Positions 1 to 9,256 of a DNA stretch of 64,000 nucleotides are shown here, piece after piece (position 1 is the first letter of the stretch; every line of letters starts with the position of its first letter). Source of the DNA: Clostridia bacterium (GTDB taxonomy: Bacteria > Bacillota > Clostridia > Oscillospirales > CAG-382); the NCBI GenBank assembly GCA_017516825.1, contig JAFXBC010000055.1, forward strand, positions 1-64,000. The letters run 5' to 3'. Position numbers and translations under genes: made by a program. The notes beneath the pieces were generated by a model. That model was not told the DNA's origin. It did no database searches and saw only the letters and a list, made by a program, of their open reading frames with translations.

Positions 1-9
1 AAGGTGTAG

Positions 10-576
10 AAGGATATTCCCACGGGGAGCGCAAGCTTCAGAAGGAACGGCTCGGAGGAGAATCCGAACAAGCCCATAACAGAGGAGAAGCTGGCGGCCA
101 CGGGACGCTTCGTTATCGGCGGTCCCAACGGCGACTCCGGTCTCACCGGCCGTAAGATCATCGTGGATACCTACGGCGGTTACGCCCGTCACGGCGGCGG
201 CGCATTCTCCGGGAAGGATCCCACCAAGGTGGACCGTTCTGCCGCTTATATGGCTCGCTACGTTGCCAAGAACGTGGTAGCCTCCGGCGCGGCTTCCAAG
301 TGCGAGGTGCAGATCGCTTACGCCATCGGCGTGGCAAAGCCCGTATCCGTGTTAGTGGATACCTTCGGCACCGGCGTGGTATGTGACGACAAGCTTTCCG
401 AAGCTGTTGCAAAGCTGTTCGACCTCCGCCCTGCCGCCATTATCGAGAAGCTTCAGCTCCGCCGTCCCATTTACAAGGCAACCTCCGCTTACGGTCATTT
501 CGGCAGAGAAGACGAGGGCTTCCTGTGGGAAAGCACCGATATGGCAGAGGCTCTCAAGGCTGAGCTGGGTTTGTGA
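10..576 (+). CDS. metK: S-adenosylmethionine synthetase, C-terminal part
   Basis: This is the 3' end of methionine adenosyltransferase, the cytosolic enzyme making SAM from methionine and ATP. From about base 103 the translation follows the family closely: [14 protein letters not shown], then [16 protein letters not shown] and [19 protein letters not shown], ending in the usual YGHFGRED segment and a short acidic tail. The codons before about base 100 do not resemble any MetK, and the frame meets a TAG at 7-9, so the gene cannot be followed upstream. That could be bad sequence at an assembly edge or a disrupted gene. Only the last 160 or so residues are secure. A strong terminator follows. 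Confidence 0.88.
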   Translation, partial: KDIPTGSASFRRNGSEENPNKPITEEKLAATGRFVIGGPNGDSGLTGRKIIVDTYGGYARHGGGAFSGKDPTKVDRSAAYMARYVAKNVVASGAASKCEVQIAYAIGVAKPVSVLVDTFGTGVVCDDKLSEAVAKLFDLRPAAIIEKLQLRRPIYKATSAYGHFGREDEGFLWESTDMAEALKAELGL

Positions 577-612
577 TATTTTGGGGAAGATAAAAGAATT
601 CGTTCAGATCGC

Positions 613-650
613 AAAGCTCCGTTTTTCGAAAGGAAAGCGGAGCTTTTTTT
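613..650 (+). terminator. Intrinsic terminator after metK
   Basis: AAAGCTCCG (613-621) pairs with CGGAGCTTT (638-646), and the T run continues to 650. Confidence 0.85.
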
Positions 651-684
651 GCAAAATAATTATGAAGAAAAATTGAAAAAAGTG

Positions 685-713
685 TTGAATTTTTTCCTTC
701 CCCCTGCTATAAT
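685..713 (+). promoter_or_regulatory. SigA-type promoter of the DUF1846 gene
   Basis: TTGAAT (685-690), a 17-base spacer and a perfect TATAAT (708-713), 40 bases before the chosen ATG. Confidence 0.8.
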
Positions 714-753
714 AGATTTGATTGTGGTAAACACAGAAAGGAAGGCGTTTTTC

Positions 754-2250
754 ATGAGCGAGCAGATCATTCGGGAAGGATTCAGCAACGAGACCTATAT
801 CCGTCTGCAATCCCAAAAGATCAAGGATCGTATTGAAGAGTTTGGCGGCAAGCTTTACATGGAGTTCGGCGGCAAGCTGTTTGACGACTACCATGCCTCC
901 CGGGTATTGCCGGGCTTTGCTCCCGACAGCAAGCTTTCCATGCTTTGCTCCCTGAAGGACCAAGCGGAGATCGTCATTGCCATCAACGCCTCCGACATCG
1001 AGAACAACAAATACCGTGGAGATATCGGTATCCCCTACGATAAGGAAGTTCTTCGACTGATCGACAGCTTCCGTTCAGTTGGGCTCCACGTGGGGAGCGT
1101 GGTTTTGACCAGATACACCGGTCAGCACGCGGCCATCGCTTTTGAAAAGAACCTGTCCTCCCTGGGGATCAAGGTATACCACCACTACCCCATCCGCAAC
1201 TATCCTTCCGACGTTTCCCACATCGTCAGTGAGGACGGCTTTGGGAGAAACGATTACATCGAGACCACCCGTTCTCTGGTGGTGGTAACGGCTCCCGGCC
1301 CCGGCAGCGGCAAGATGGCCACCTGCCTTTCCCAGCTTTATCACGAGCATAAGCGGGGCATCCGTTCCGGGTACGCTAAGTTTGAGACTTTCCCCGTTTG
1401 GAACCTTCCCTTGAAGCACCCTGTGAACCTGGCCTACGAGGCGGCAACGGCAGATCTTTCCGACGTGAATATGATCGACCCCTACCATCTGGAGGCCTAC
1501 GATCAGATCGCGGTGAACTACAACAGAGATATTGAGATCTTCCGTGTTCTGGACGCCATGATGTCCAAGATCTTCGGCAAGTGTCCCTACAAGAGCCCCA
1601 CGGATATGGGGGTCAACATGGTGGGCAACGCCATCTACGACGACGAGGCGGTTTGCTACGCCGCCAAGCAGGAGATCATCCGCCGTTATTACAAGACTTC
1701 CTGCGCCAGATGCAGGGGCAAGGCGGAGCTTTCGGAGATCCGCAAGATCGAGCTTTTGATGGATGAGGCGGGGATCAAGCCAGAGGATCGTGCCCCCGTG
1801 CCTGCCGCAAAGGCGGTGGCAGAGCGCACAGGGTTGCCTGCGGCGGCCATCCAGCTTCCCGACGGGCATATCGTCACGGGAAAGACCACGGATCTGCTGG
1901 GCGCTTCTTCGGCGGCACTGTTGAACGCATTGAAGTATATTGCAGACATCCCTGACGAGGTCATGCTCATCTCCCCCGAGATCATCGAGCCTATCATGCA
2001 TCTGAAGACGGAGCATTTGGGAAGCAAGAACCCCCATATGCATACCGACGAGCTGTTGCTTGCCCTCTCCATCTGTGCGGTCAGCGACGATTACGCTGAG
2101 CGTGCCATGCAGGCCATCGGCGAGTTGAAGGGCAGCGAGGTCCATTCCACCGTCATCCTGGCCCACGCCGACGATAAGCTGTTCACCAAGCTGGGCGCTT
2201 ACGTCACCTGCGAGCCCCAATTTGAGGATAAGAGCTTGTATCATAAGTAA
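754..2250 (+). CDS. DUF1846 (UPF0371) family protein
   Basis: The 498-residue cytosolic product matches the DUF1846/UPF0371 family, whose members have about this length and no settled biochemical role. Recognised stretches are the N-terminal EGFSNETYIRLQSQKIKDRI, a GPGSGK glycine loop at residues 182-187 (phosphate-binding in appearance) and a CARC pair at 317-320. The ATG at 754 was chosen because GGAAGG lies 9 bases upstream and the family N-terminus begins here. The longer open frame upstream would cross the promoter. It is a single-gene unit with its own promoter and terminator, between metK and an ABC transporter. The family call is firm; no function is offered. Confidence 0.9.
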   Translation: MSEQIIREGFSNETYIRLQSQKIKDRIEEFGGKLYMEFGGKLFDDYHASRVLPGFAPDSKLSMLCSLKDQAEIVIAINASDIENNKYRGDIGIPYDKEVLRLIDSFRSVGLHVGSVVLTRYTGQHAAIAFEKNLSSLGIKVYHHYPIRNYPSDVSHIVSEDGFGRNDYIETTRSLVVVTAPGPGSGKMATCLSQLYHEHKRGIRSGYAKFETFPVWNLPLKHPVNLAYEAATADLSDVNMIDPYHLEAYDQIAVNYNRDIEIFRVLDAMMSKIFGKCPYKSPTDMGVNMVGNAIYDDEAVCYAAKQEIIRRYYKTSCARCRGKAELSEIRKIELLMDEAGIKPEDRAPVPAAKAVAERTGLPAAAIQLPDGHIVTGKTTDLLGASSAALLNALKYIADIPDEVMLISPEIIEPIMHLKTEHLGSKNPHMHTDELLLALSICAVSDDYAERAMQAIGELKGSEVHSTVILAHADDKLFTKLGAYVTCEPQFEDKSLYHK

Positions 2251-2257
2251 ATTCCAC

Positions 2258-2293
2258 AGAAGTCCCGTGAATGCGGGGCTTCTTTCTTTTTTT
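2258..2293 (+). terminator. Intrinsic terminator after DUF1846 gene
   Basis: AGAAGTCCCG (2258-2267) pairs with CGGGGCTTCT (2274-2283), followed by a T-rich run. Confidence 0.85.
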
Positions 2294-2306
2294 GTGTAAA
2301 AAGGTA

Positions 2307-2335
2307 TTGACAAAGTTGGTTTATTGTTGTAAAAT
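2307..2335 (+). promoter_or_regulatory. SigA-type promoter of the ABC operon
   Basis: TTGACA (2307-2312), 17-base spacer, TAAAAT (2330-2335), 40 bases before the ATPase ATG. Confidence 0.8.
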
Positions 2336-2374
2336 GGTTTATAGAAAGAAACCTTCTTTGGAGGATGATCCGTT

Positions 2375-3253
2375 ATGTTAGAGATCCACGGGTTGACCAA
2401 GCGTTACGGCAAGACCGTGGCGCTCAAATCCCTTGACTGCAAATTGGAGACCGGTGTCTACGGGCTTTTGGGCCCCAACGGCTCCGGTAAGACCACGCTG
2501 ATGAATATTTTGACCGCCAATCTCAAAAGCGACGGCGGGACAGTTCTCTTTAACGGACGCGAGATCGGGGGGAACGATAAAGCCTTTCGCAGGCAGATCG
2601 GGTATATGCCCCAGTACTGTGAGATGATCCCCGGGTTTACCGTTTGGGATTTTTTGGGCTACATGGCGGCACTGAAGGGCTTGGAGCGCAAGCAGGCGGC
2701 GTTGCAGATCGAAGCGCTTCTGGGACGGTTCTTTTCGGAGGACGTGAGGGATCAAAAGATCTCCTCCCTCTCCGGCGGCATGAAGCAACGGGTGATGCTG
2801 ATCCAGGCGTTTCTGGGGATGCCCAAGCTGGTTCTGTTGGATGAGCCCACGGCGGGATTGGATCCCATGCAGAGGATGAACGTGAAGAACTTTATTGCGG
2901 AAAACGCCTGTGATAAGACCATCCTGCTCGCCACCCACATTATCAGCGACGTGGAAAGCATTGCAAAAGAATTGATCTGTCTGGAAAAGGGTGTCTGCAT
3001 TTTCAAGGGTGCGCCCGGAGAGCTGGCGTTGAAAGCGGATGGCATGGTATGGCGTTACGCCGATGTCCCGGGAGAAGCCCTGATGACGGGGAGCCGGGTG
3101 CGTATTCTCTCTGCGCGGGGAGAAGGCTCGGAGGTCTGCTATCGGTTGCTTGCTCCCCAAAAGCCTTTCCCAAAGGCAACCCCTCTCCCTCCGACTCCCG
3201 AGGACGCCTACGCCCTGCTTTACGGAGAACGATATGAAGCTGATACGATTTGA
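2375..3253 (+). CDS. ABC transporter ATP-binding protein
   Basis: This 292-residue ABC ATPase drives the membrane protein encoded next. Visible motifs are Walker A GPNGSGKT (33-40), Q-loop near YMPQY (77-81), signature LSGGMKQR (132-139), Walker B LVLLDEP (152-158) and the H-loop in LLATHIISD. The 70-residue tail after the ATPase core resembles that of CcmA/NatA-type exporters. The ATG at 2375 follows a weak GGAGG-like site. The next gene starts 20 bases before this one stops, so the two are co-transcribed and probably translationally coupled. The substrate cannot be read from sequence; multidrug, lantibiotic-immunity and cell-envelope exporters all use this subtype. Confidence 0.92.
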   Translation: MLEIHGLTKRYGKTVALKSLDCKLETGVYGLLGPNGSGKTTLMNILTANLKSDGGTVLFNGREIGGNDKAFRRQIGYMPQYCEMIPGFTVWDFLGYMAALKGLERKQAALQIEALLGRFFSEDVRDQKISSLSGGMKQRVMLIQAFLGMPKLVLLDEPTAGLDPMQRMNVKNFIAENACDKTILLATHIISDVESIAKELICLEKGVCIFKGAPGELALKADGMVWRYADVPGEALMTGSRVRILSARGEGSEVCYRLLAPQKPFPKATPLPPTPEDAYALLYGERYEADTI

Positions 3254-5297
3254 GCTTTTGAAGATCGCGGTCAGCCGCGGATTTTTGGGAGTGGCGGCGG
3301 CCTTGCTGGTGCTGTCCGGGGTGTTGGGGTATTTTTCCGCCCGTGAGCCTCGCTACGATCCAAAGGAAACGGACGCCATCGTGGAAAGCTATCGGGTCGA
3401 TCCCGAGGAGACTTTACGGCAGTACGAAGCCTTGGAGAAAGAATACGACTCCTATCGCGAACTGCTTCTCTCGGAGAGTGTTCAGCCCTCACAGCCTCCT
3501 GCTTCCGTGGTACGCTTTGAGCAATATCAGCTCGCCTTCGATAGAATTTTGCGTCAAGAGCAATATACGGAGATCCTCCGCGGCGCCATCCGCAATCTGG
3601 AAAAGCAGGGTGACGGGGGATTGGGAAAACAGGCGGCGGTGAATCGGTATCTTTTGGGAAGGTACGAAAGAAACCTTTCCCTGCGGTTGGGAACGGAAAG
3701 CATGGAGGGGCTTACGGGGCTTTATAAAGCGATCTCCCTTTTATACCTTCCTTTGGTGCTGTTTGCTATCTTTCTGGGCGTGACCGCGGTTTATTCCCAG
3801 CGGGAGAGGGGAACGGAGACTCTGATCCACGCTTCCCTTTTGGGGCGTGCCGCTTCTTCTCTGGCAAAGGCGGTAGCCTCCGCGTTGGTTTGGAGCTTGG
3901 TTTGTTTTTTGTCCCTGCTGCTTGCTGTGGGAGCGTATTCCGTAAAAAGCGGGTTTTGGAGCTTCGGAGGATATCTCCAGGAATGTGAAGCGTTTATGCT
4001 CTTCCCCATCCCACTGACGGTGGCGGAAAGCCTTCTGCTCCTGTTTGGGCTGATCCTTGCCTGCGGTCTGGCGTTCTGCGGGATCGCCGCGTTAGCGGGA
4101 AGATATTGCAGAAACCGCGTGTTTCCCATGGCAGGCACATCCCTCTTGCTTTTGACGGGCTTGCTCCCCCAGCCGCCGCAGGCGGGCAGCCTTTTGCGGA
4201 TCTTGCCCGCTGCCAACCTGTTCGACGGAAATAAGGTGTTTGCCCACCTTTACCCGGTGGTGGTAAGTGATACGCCTTTCTACGGAGGCTTTTTCGTGTT
4301 GGCGGTCTATACGGCCGTTCTCTTTGCCATCTGGGGGCTCTTTGTTGCCCTTCCCGTCAAGGCAGTGGATCGGAAGGGACGAACCCTTTCTTTGCCCAAG
4401 CTGCCCCGCCGCCACACCGTGGGAACCGTTTTGGGCTACGAATGGAAGAAGCAGTTGTTTGCCAACAAAACGTTGTGGCTGTTGTTGGGAGCAATGGTTT
4501 TGAAAATTGTCGTTTCCCGGAATACCCTTGCCTACGAGCCCACCTACGCCGACGAAAAATACCGCACGTATATGCTGTCCATTCAGGGCCCTTACACCGA
4601 GGAAAAGCGGGAAACGGTACAAAAAGAGCTGGATGAGCTCTACGGACTGATGGCAATACGCTCCGAGATGGAGACTCGTTACCGCAACGGGGAGATCTCC
4701 CGGGAGGAAATGGGGCGTTATCTTTCTGCCTTTTACGAGGCGGAGCATAACGAGAAGGCGCTTTTGGCGGTTGCGGAACGGCTGGAGGAATTGCACATCC
4801 GTTATCTGGACGGGCAGGCCGCCTTCGTGGTATACGACGTTGGATGGGAACGGTTACTTTCCCAAAGATCCGATCTGCTTTTCCTGCTTTTGATCATCGG
4901 AGCCTGCTGCGGGCTTTACAGCGACGAATACAGACGGGGAATGCACAGTCTTTACGCCACGTGCGCTTACGGTGCCGCCGAAAGATCCAAGCGGTGCTTC
5001 TGCGTTGGGTTTGCCGCTGTGACGGCAGGTCTGTTCCGTTGTATTGATCTGTTTGTTTTATGGAGGCAATCCTTACTTCCGCTATGGAACGCCCCTGCCT
5101 GCGGGCTGGGAGGGTTTTCCCTTCTGCAAAACGCCCCGTTATGGACGGTGTTTGCCGCCACGGTATTGGTCGTCTTTGCCTTCGCCCTGGGAATTTCCGC
5201 CGTGGTGTCGCTATTTTCCCGCTTAACGAAAAACAAAGGGATCGCCTTCCTGCTTTCCCTTGGTTTGCTTCTGCCTTTTTCTATGCTGATCTTTTGA
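3234..5297 (+). CDS. ABC transporter permease (ABC-2-like, 687 aa)
   Basis: This large membrane protein is the partner of the preceding ATPase. It seems to have two halves. Each opens with a short cytoplasmic segment and a hydrophobic helix (MKLIRFELLK then FLGVAAALLVLSGVLGYF; later LGYEWKKQLFANKTLWLL), followed by a long charged extracytoplasmic region rich in E, R and Y, then a bundle of helices. That is the layout of ABC-2 permeases, here apparently two units fused in one chain. ATG 3234 overlaps the ATPase stop by 20 bases and has GGAG 6 bases upstream. A lipoprotein gene begins 7 bases downstream. The substrate is unknown. Confidence 0.82.
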   Translation: MKLIRFELLKIAVSRGFLGVAAALLVLSGVLGYFSAREPRYDPKETDAIVESYRVDPEETLRQYEALEKEYDSYRELLLSESVQPSQPPASVVRFEQYQLAFDRILRQEQYTEILRGAIRNLEKQGDGGLGKQAAVNRYLLGRYERNLSLRLGTESMEGLTGLYKAISLLYLPLVLFAIFLGVTAVYSQRERGTETLIHASLLGRAASSLAKAVASALVWSLVCFLSLLLAVGAYSVKSGFWSFGGYLQECEAFMLFPIPLTVAESLLLLFGLILACGLAFCGIAALAGRYCRNRVFPMAGTSLLLLTGLLPQPPQAGSLLRILPAANLFDGNKVFAHLYPVVVSDTPFYGGFFVLAVYTAVLFAIWGLFVALPVKAVDRKGRTLSLPKLPRRHTVGTVLGYEWKKQLFANKTLWLLLGAMVLKIVVSRNTLAYEPTYADEKYRTYMLSIQGPYTEEKRETVQKELDELYGLMAIRSEMETRYRNGEISREEMGRYLSAFYEAEHNEKALLAVAERLEELHIRYLDGQAAFVVYDVGWERLLSQRSDLLFLLLIIGACCGLYSDEYRRGMHSLYATCAYGAAERSKRCFCVGFAAVTAGLFRCIDLFVLWRQSLLPLWNAPACGLGGFSLLQNAPLWTVFAATVLVVFAFALGISAVVSLFSRLTKNKGIAFLLSLGLLLPFSMLIF

Positions 5298-5304
5298 GGT
5301 GTTT

Positions 5305-6513
5305 ATGAAAAAAATATTGCTGATTAGCCTTTTTGCCCTTTTGCTTACCGCCTGCGGTGCGGATTATTCCTATTCTATTCCCGAGGAACCTTCCGCGGAA
5401 AACAAAGAAGTTTTTCGGTTGGAGGAGGCTTCCTTCCTGTCGCCCTATTATCTCTCCTTGGGAGAAGATGGCCTGCAAAGGATTTCCGAGGGCGGGCAGA
5501 TCCGCTGTCTGCTGGGAAGGCATGGGAATCTGCTGTGTGCCAACACCCCGACACGGATGATCTTCTGCTATGAAATCGAGGAGTATATCCATCAATTAAT
5601 GGAATACAACAAGCTGACGGGGGAGTTTGCCCCTGCCTGCCACGACGTGATGTGTTCACACGAGGAGTGTCTGTTTTCGGTGGACAACAAGGTGTTCGGC
5701 GGGGAGCGGCATTTGTATTTCCTTCCCCATACGGGGGACGGCGGTTACTATCTGTCGGAGCTTGACGGCACGGATCCCAAGGCGCTCCCCCTGCCCGAAG
5801 ACGCATACCTTCACATGGAGACGGAGGAGGGCCTGTACTGGGAGAAAACGGAGCTTATAGAGGAGCGGGCGTACTATTCCTTGTGGCTGTATTCTTTTTC
5901 CGACGGGGAAAGCCGTCAGATCGCACAGCCTGTGGAAAACGTGTCCTACTACGTTACCAAAGACGGTATCTATCTCCACGACCTTTCCACGTTGACGCTG
6001 TACAGAATCGATCCTTCCGTCGGGGAAAAGACAAAGGTGGCCGAGGGCGTGATCTCCCTGTCAAGCTTTGGGGGACAGCTTTACGATTACGATCCTGCCA
6101 CGGGAGCATTCAAAAAGCTTTCGGAGAATGGCTTTGTGACCGTTGCCAACATACCGGGGGTCTTCGACTACTGGATCAGTGAGGGGTCTATCTATTTCTT
6201 CCGGGAGGATCGGGCGTTCATGGAATCCGTTCGGGAGGATCGGGAGCTTTATCAATACCTTTCGGAGGACAATCCCACCTGCGGCGGTCTATACAGGATC
6301 AAAGAAGGAGACGAGGAGCCTCAATTGCTGTGCAGGCTGAGCCACGACGGAAAGCCTGCCTTGATCGAGCATCTGTTTGCGGACGGAGAAGTGCTGTACG
6401 TTCAGTATCGGGATTACGAAAGCTTTTTCAACCGATACAGCGAAAAGCGGGGTGAGCCCGGCCTGGCGATCCTGGATGCAACCACCGGCAGTTTTTTGGA
6501 GATCCCGGGATAA
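5305..6513 (+). CDS. Lipoprotein, beta-propeller-like, third gene of ABC operon
   Basis: The product is a 402-residue lipoprotein with signal MKKILLISLFALLLTAC and lipobox cysteine C17. The rest is soluble and rich in Y, G and D, with repeating segments of the kind YYLSELDGTDP and IYLHDLSTLTLYRIDPSVG that suggest a beta-propeller. The motif CHDVMCSHEECLF near residue 110 occurs in uncharacterised Clostridia lipoproteins often labelled DUF5050-like. ATG 5305 was preferred over GTG 5299 because GAGG lies just upstream and the lipoprotein signal then starts normally. It sits 7 bases after the permease, so it is likely a surface component or sensor of that transporter. Function unproven. Confidence 0.75.
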   Translation: MKKILLISLFALLLTACGADYSYSIPEEPSAENKEVFRLEEASFLSPYYLSLGEDGLQRISEGGQIRCLLGRHGNLLCANTPTRMIFCYEIEEYIHQLMEYNKLTGEFAPACHDVMCSHEECLFSVDNKVFGGERHLYFLPHTGDGGYYLSELDGTDPKALPLPEDAYLHMETEEGLYWEKTELIEERAYYSLWLYSFSDGESRQIAQPVENVSYYVTKDGIYLHDLSTLTLYRIDPSVGEKTKVAEGVISLSSFGGQLYDYDPATGAFKKLSENGFVTVANIPGVFDYWISEGSIYFFREDRAFMESVREDRELYQYLSEDNPTCGGLYRIKEGDEEPQLLCRLSHDGKPALIEHLFADGEVLYVQYRDYESFFNRYSEKRGEPGLAILDATTGSFLEIPG

Positions 6514-6522
6514 ATCCAATTT

Positions 6523-6557
6523 TTAAGGGGACTTTCTTCGAAAGAAAGTCCCCTTAA
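6523..6557. terminator. Long perfect hairpin between convergent genes
   Basis: TTAAGGGGACTTTCTT (6523-6538) pairs perfectly with 6542-6557 over 16 bases with a 3-base loop. T-rich sequence follows on the plus strand. It lies between the lipoprotein gene and the convergent small membrane protein gene and could stop transcription from either side. Confidence 0.75.
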
Positions 6558-6565
6558 GTGCGTTT

Positions 6566-6853
6566 TTATTGAATGATAAGGTTAAACGTCACCAAGAACA
6601 GATCCAGGGCGACCAGGACGGCCTCCATGGTGATCCATTTCTTGGGGTTCTCCCCGAAGACTGCCATGACGCCGGAAACGCCTACCAGCAGGATACCGCC
6701 CACGGTGAAGGAGGTGGTGGGGATCCGCTGGAGGGACAGCCCGGAGGACAGGGTTTTCGGCAGGAAGAACATGGCGATGATGTTAAACGCCGCAACCACC
6801 GCCAGCAGGATCCCTGCGGTGAGGGAGGTTGGGTCGAACTGCTTTTTCTTCAT
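6566..6853 (-). CDS. Small membrane protein, three predicted TM helices
   Basis: The 95-residue product begins MKKKQFDPTSLTAGILL and has three hydrophobic segments: about residues 12-30 (ending in FLPK), 47-65 and 74-94. There are no catalytic motifs. It is read just downstream of the dockerin protein gene with a gap of 10 bases, so it probably shares its transcript. I do not recognise a named family; it could be a stray accessory membrane protein. Confidence 0.6.
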   Translation of the reverse strand: MKKKQFDPTSLTAGILLAVVAAFNIIAMFFLPKTLSSGLSLQRIPTTSFTVGGILLVGVSGVMAVFGENPKKWITMEAVLVALDLFLVTFNLIIQ

Positions 6854-6863
6854 ACACGTCTCT

Positions 6864-8825
6864 TTATTCGTCGATATAGAAGGTCCACATACACTCGGTG
6901 TGAACGGTATCTCCCGCGGTCATCTTGTCCTGGGCTCTGCCATCCCACTTGGAGAAGTACAGCTTGTTGGAGGTGGTGTTCATATCCCAGAAGGATACCT
7001 TGAAGTTGTTGTCGTAGTTGTTACAGCTGGTTTCGGGGGTGAGCACACGGATATCGAACTTGTATTTCTCTCTGCCGCCGTAACCCCAGATCACGCATCT
7101 GTCTGCGGCGTTGCCATCGTACTGCTTGCCGGAATAATCCGCAGCGCCGGTCTTCAAAGTCTCTGCCACGAAAAGGAGGTCTTCCCCGTCCAGGAAGGCG
7201 CAATACAGGCCGTACTTTTTGCTGATGGGGAACATACAGGTATAGGACAGGCCGTAGTAAGCGTCCTTCACGTATTCGTAGTCCACCGCCAGACGGATCT
7301 GAGGGCCTACAATGGTATAATTCCGCACGGCGTTGGCGTAATGCTCGTTTTCGGAGTAGCCGTTGGCCGCATCTCCCCAGTAAAGCTGCGTGGTCTCCAC
7401 GATCTTCAGATTCTTCACAGTGGCGGTCTGGCCCACGTTCAGGGTGATCTCCTTGTCGGTGTCGCCGTCGAAGAACTTCAAGGAGGTCATCTGCTCGTTG
7501 TTGTGGTTACCGCCGGACCATTGCCAGCTTCCCTTCTTTTCCCCTACGCGGTAGACGTATTCCCAATCGGTGGAATCGCTGACGAAGGGATGGCGGGTCC
7601 CGTCGGGGTCGGTGTATTCCCATTTGCCCAGGTTAAAGGTACCCCAGGCGGTTTTGTGGAGGGTCATATACAAAGTGCCGCCTTGGTACTTGCAGGTGAC
7701 GCCGTACTCCGTCTGGCTGTTCCGCTTGAGGGTCATGTCATAGGAGGTGAGCAGCTCCACCTTATCGGAGGTATCCATATCCTTGAATTCCTCGGTAACG
7801 TCTCCCCTGCCGTCATGCTCGACCACGGGTACGTATTTCTCGTAAAGATCGTGCTTTTTCAGCACGTGGCTTTTGATCAGTGCGTAATCAATGGCGGTGA
7901 CCTTGCCGTCTCGGTTGGCGTCTGCGGCTTTCGCGGCGGTTTGGGACAGAGTCATGGCCTTTAGCACGTAGCGCTTGCAAAGCATATAGTCCATGGGGTT
8001 CACCCTGCCGTCCATGGAAAGATCGCCATCCAGGATGACGGTGTATTTGTTGAGGGCGGTTTTGCCGCTTTTGTCGTATTTGGTGATCACGTCCCCCGTT
8101 GCCAGGCCGCCGGAGGTCTTTTCCTTGCCGTTTTTATCGGTGATCTTCAGGCCTTCCGTGGTGTTGGCGTTTGCAAGAAGCTCTTGGGAGGTCATCTTCT
8201 CGCGGATACCGTAGATATACTCCCCCTCCACGTAGGCGTTGCCCTTGGGGAAGGACAAGGTATTCACGTAGCCGCAGAAAACGTCCACCTCGGAAACGAA
8301 GGCGAAGAAGCCGCCCGGGGCGATCTCAATGCGGATATAGCGGTATTCACCGGAGATGTCCGCCACGTAGTCGTGGTTGACACCCGTACCCCCGGTAACG
8401 TCCTCCAGAACGCCCAGAGGGGTGAAATTCTTGCCGTCCAGGGAACCGAACACCTTGACCTCGGCGGGAAGAATAATGGCCCAATCGTCCTTTTTGCCGA
8501 ACTGTACCCGCACACGGGCCAGATCGGAATAGGCTTTCCCCAGGTCCACGATGATCTCGTGAGGGGTGCTTCCCTGCAGGAAGGCGTACCATTCGGAGCC
8601 ATCGATGGTGGTACCGTACACGCCGTCGGTAAGCTCATTCATCTTTTTGTTGCGGTAATTACCCGTGTATTTGTCCGCGTCCAGGACGTAGGGGGCAGTG
8701 GAGGTGTAGGAGCATCCCTTGGATACGATCCGCAGGCCGTCCTCCTCTACTGCGGCGACGGGGGTGATCCCCAGGGTGGTCATCACCATGGCGATGAGCA
8801 AACATAAAATCAAGGCTCTTTTCAT
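6864..8825 (-). CDS. Secreted discoidin-like/dockerin type I protein
   Basis: A 653-residue exported protein. A signal peptide ends near PVAAVEE (residue 27). Residues about 35-190 look like a carbohydrate-binding F5/8-type (discoidin) domain with paired phrases such as HEIIVDLGKAYSDLARVRV and YIRIEIAPGG. Near residues 275-335 lies a dockerin-like pair of calcium loops, DGDLSMDGRVNPMDYML and DANRDGKVTAIDYALI, separated by about 37 residues. The C-terminal 300 residues are rich in W, Y and D and not recognised. Dockerins normally bind cohesins, so it may be tethered to a scaffold on or off the cell. GGAAGGGAG precedes the ATG at 8825. The dockerin is internal rather than terminal, which is less usual. 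Confidence 0.82.
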   Translation of the reverse strand: MKRALILCLLIAMVMTTLGITPVAAVEEDGLRIVSKGCSYTSTAPYVLDADKYTGNYRNKKMNELTDGVYGTTIDGSEWYAFLQGSTPHEIIVDLGKAYSDLARVRVQFGKKDDWAIILPAEVKVFGSLDGKNFTPLGVLEDVTGGTGVNHDYVADISGEYRYIRIEIAPGGFFAFVSEVDVFCGYVNTLSFPKGNAYVEGEYIYGIREKMTSQELLANANTTEGLKITDKNGKEKTSGGLATGDVITKYDKSGKTALNKYTVILDGDLSMDGRVNPMDYMLCKRYVLKAMTLSQTAAKAADANRDGKVTAIDYALIKSHVLKKHDLYEKYVPVVEHDGRGDVTEEFKDMDTSDKVELLTSYDMTLKRNSQTEYGVTCKYQGGTLYMTLHKTAWGTFNLGKWEYTDPDGTRHPFVSDSTDWEYVYRVGEKKGSWQWSGGNHNNEQMTSLKFFDGDTDKEITLNVGQTATVKNLKIVETTQLYWGDAANGYSENEHYANAVRNYTIVGPQIRLAVDYEYVKDAYYGLSYTCMFPISKKYGLYCAFLDGEDLLFVAETLKTGAADYSGKQYDGNAADRCVIWGYGGREKYKFDIRVLTPETSCNNYDNNFKVSFWDMNTTSNKLYFSKWDGRAQDKMTAGDTVHTECMWTFYIDE

Positions 8826-8860
8826 GCTGTAAGGTCTCCCTTCCGGTTTTTTATACTGAT

Positions 8861-8889
8861 ATTATACCTTCTTTTTTTCACCGGGTCAA
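8861..8889 (-). promoter_or_regulatory. SigA-type promoter of dockerin gene
   Basis: On the minus strand: TTGACC (8889-8884), 17-base spacer, TATAAT (8866-8861). Confidence 0.75.
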
Positions 8890-8974
8890 GTGGTTTTGGC
8901 ACAGGAAACGGATTTTAGCAGAATGTACAAAGCAGGCACATTCTTTTCGTTCAGAATGCGCCTGCCGTTTTGCG

Positions 8975-9256
8975 TTACTTGCCGTCCACCGCGTCGGAAA
9001 CGGCGGATTCCACGTCGGAGATCAAGTCCTCCGCGCCGCTTTCCACATCGGAGATCAGATCGGAAACGTGGTCGCCCAGATCCTTGGATTCCTCCCTTGA
9101 GGTATCGGGTCGGTGGGAGGTGTGCTCCCGGCTGTCGTCGGAGATGACACCGTTGCTTTCCGCACTCCCGGAGGTATTGCCGTCTCTGCCGTCACAGCTT
9201 GCCAATACGAACAAAGCAAGCAGCGCCAACAGCAAAGAGAGAATCTTCTTCATCAT
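8975..9256 (-). CDS. Small lipoprotein with acidic, repeat-bearing tail
   Basis: A 93-residue lipoprotein: MMKKILSLLLALLALFVLASC with cysteine C21, then a charged, low-complexity tail. The end carries a near-exact internal repeat, DLISDVESGAEDLISDVES. ATG 9256 was chosen over the more distal ATG 9268 because AAAGGA is about 12 bases upstream of the former and almost touches the latter. Such short lipoproteins with disordered tails are common in gut Clostridia and have no known job. It is transcribed away from the alpha-galactosidase gene. Confidence 0.6.
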   Translation of the reverse strand: MMKKILSLLLALLALFVLASCDGRDGNTSGSAESNGVISDDSREHTSHRPDTSREESKDLGDHVSDLISDVESGAEDLISDVESAVSDAVDGK

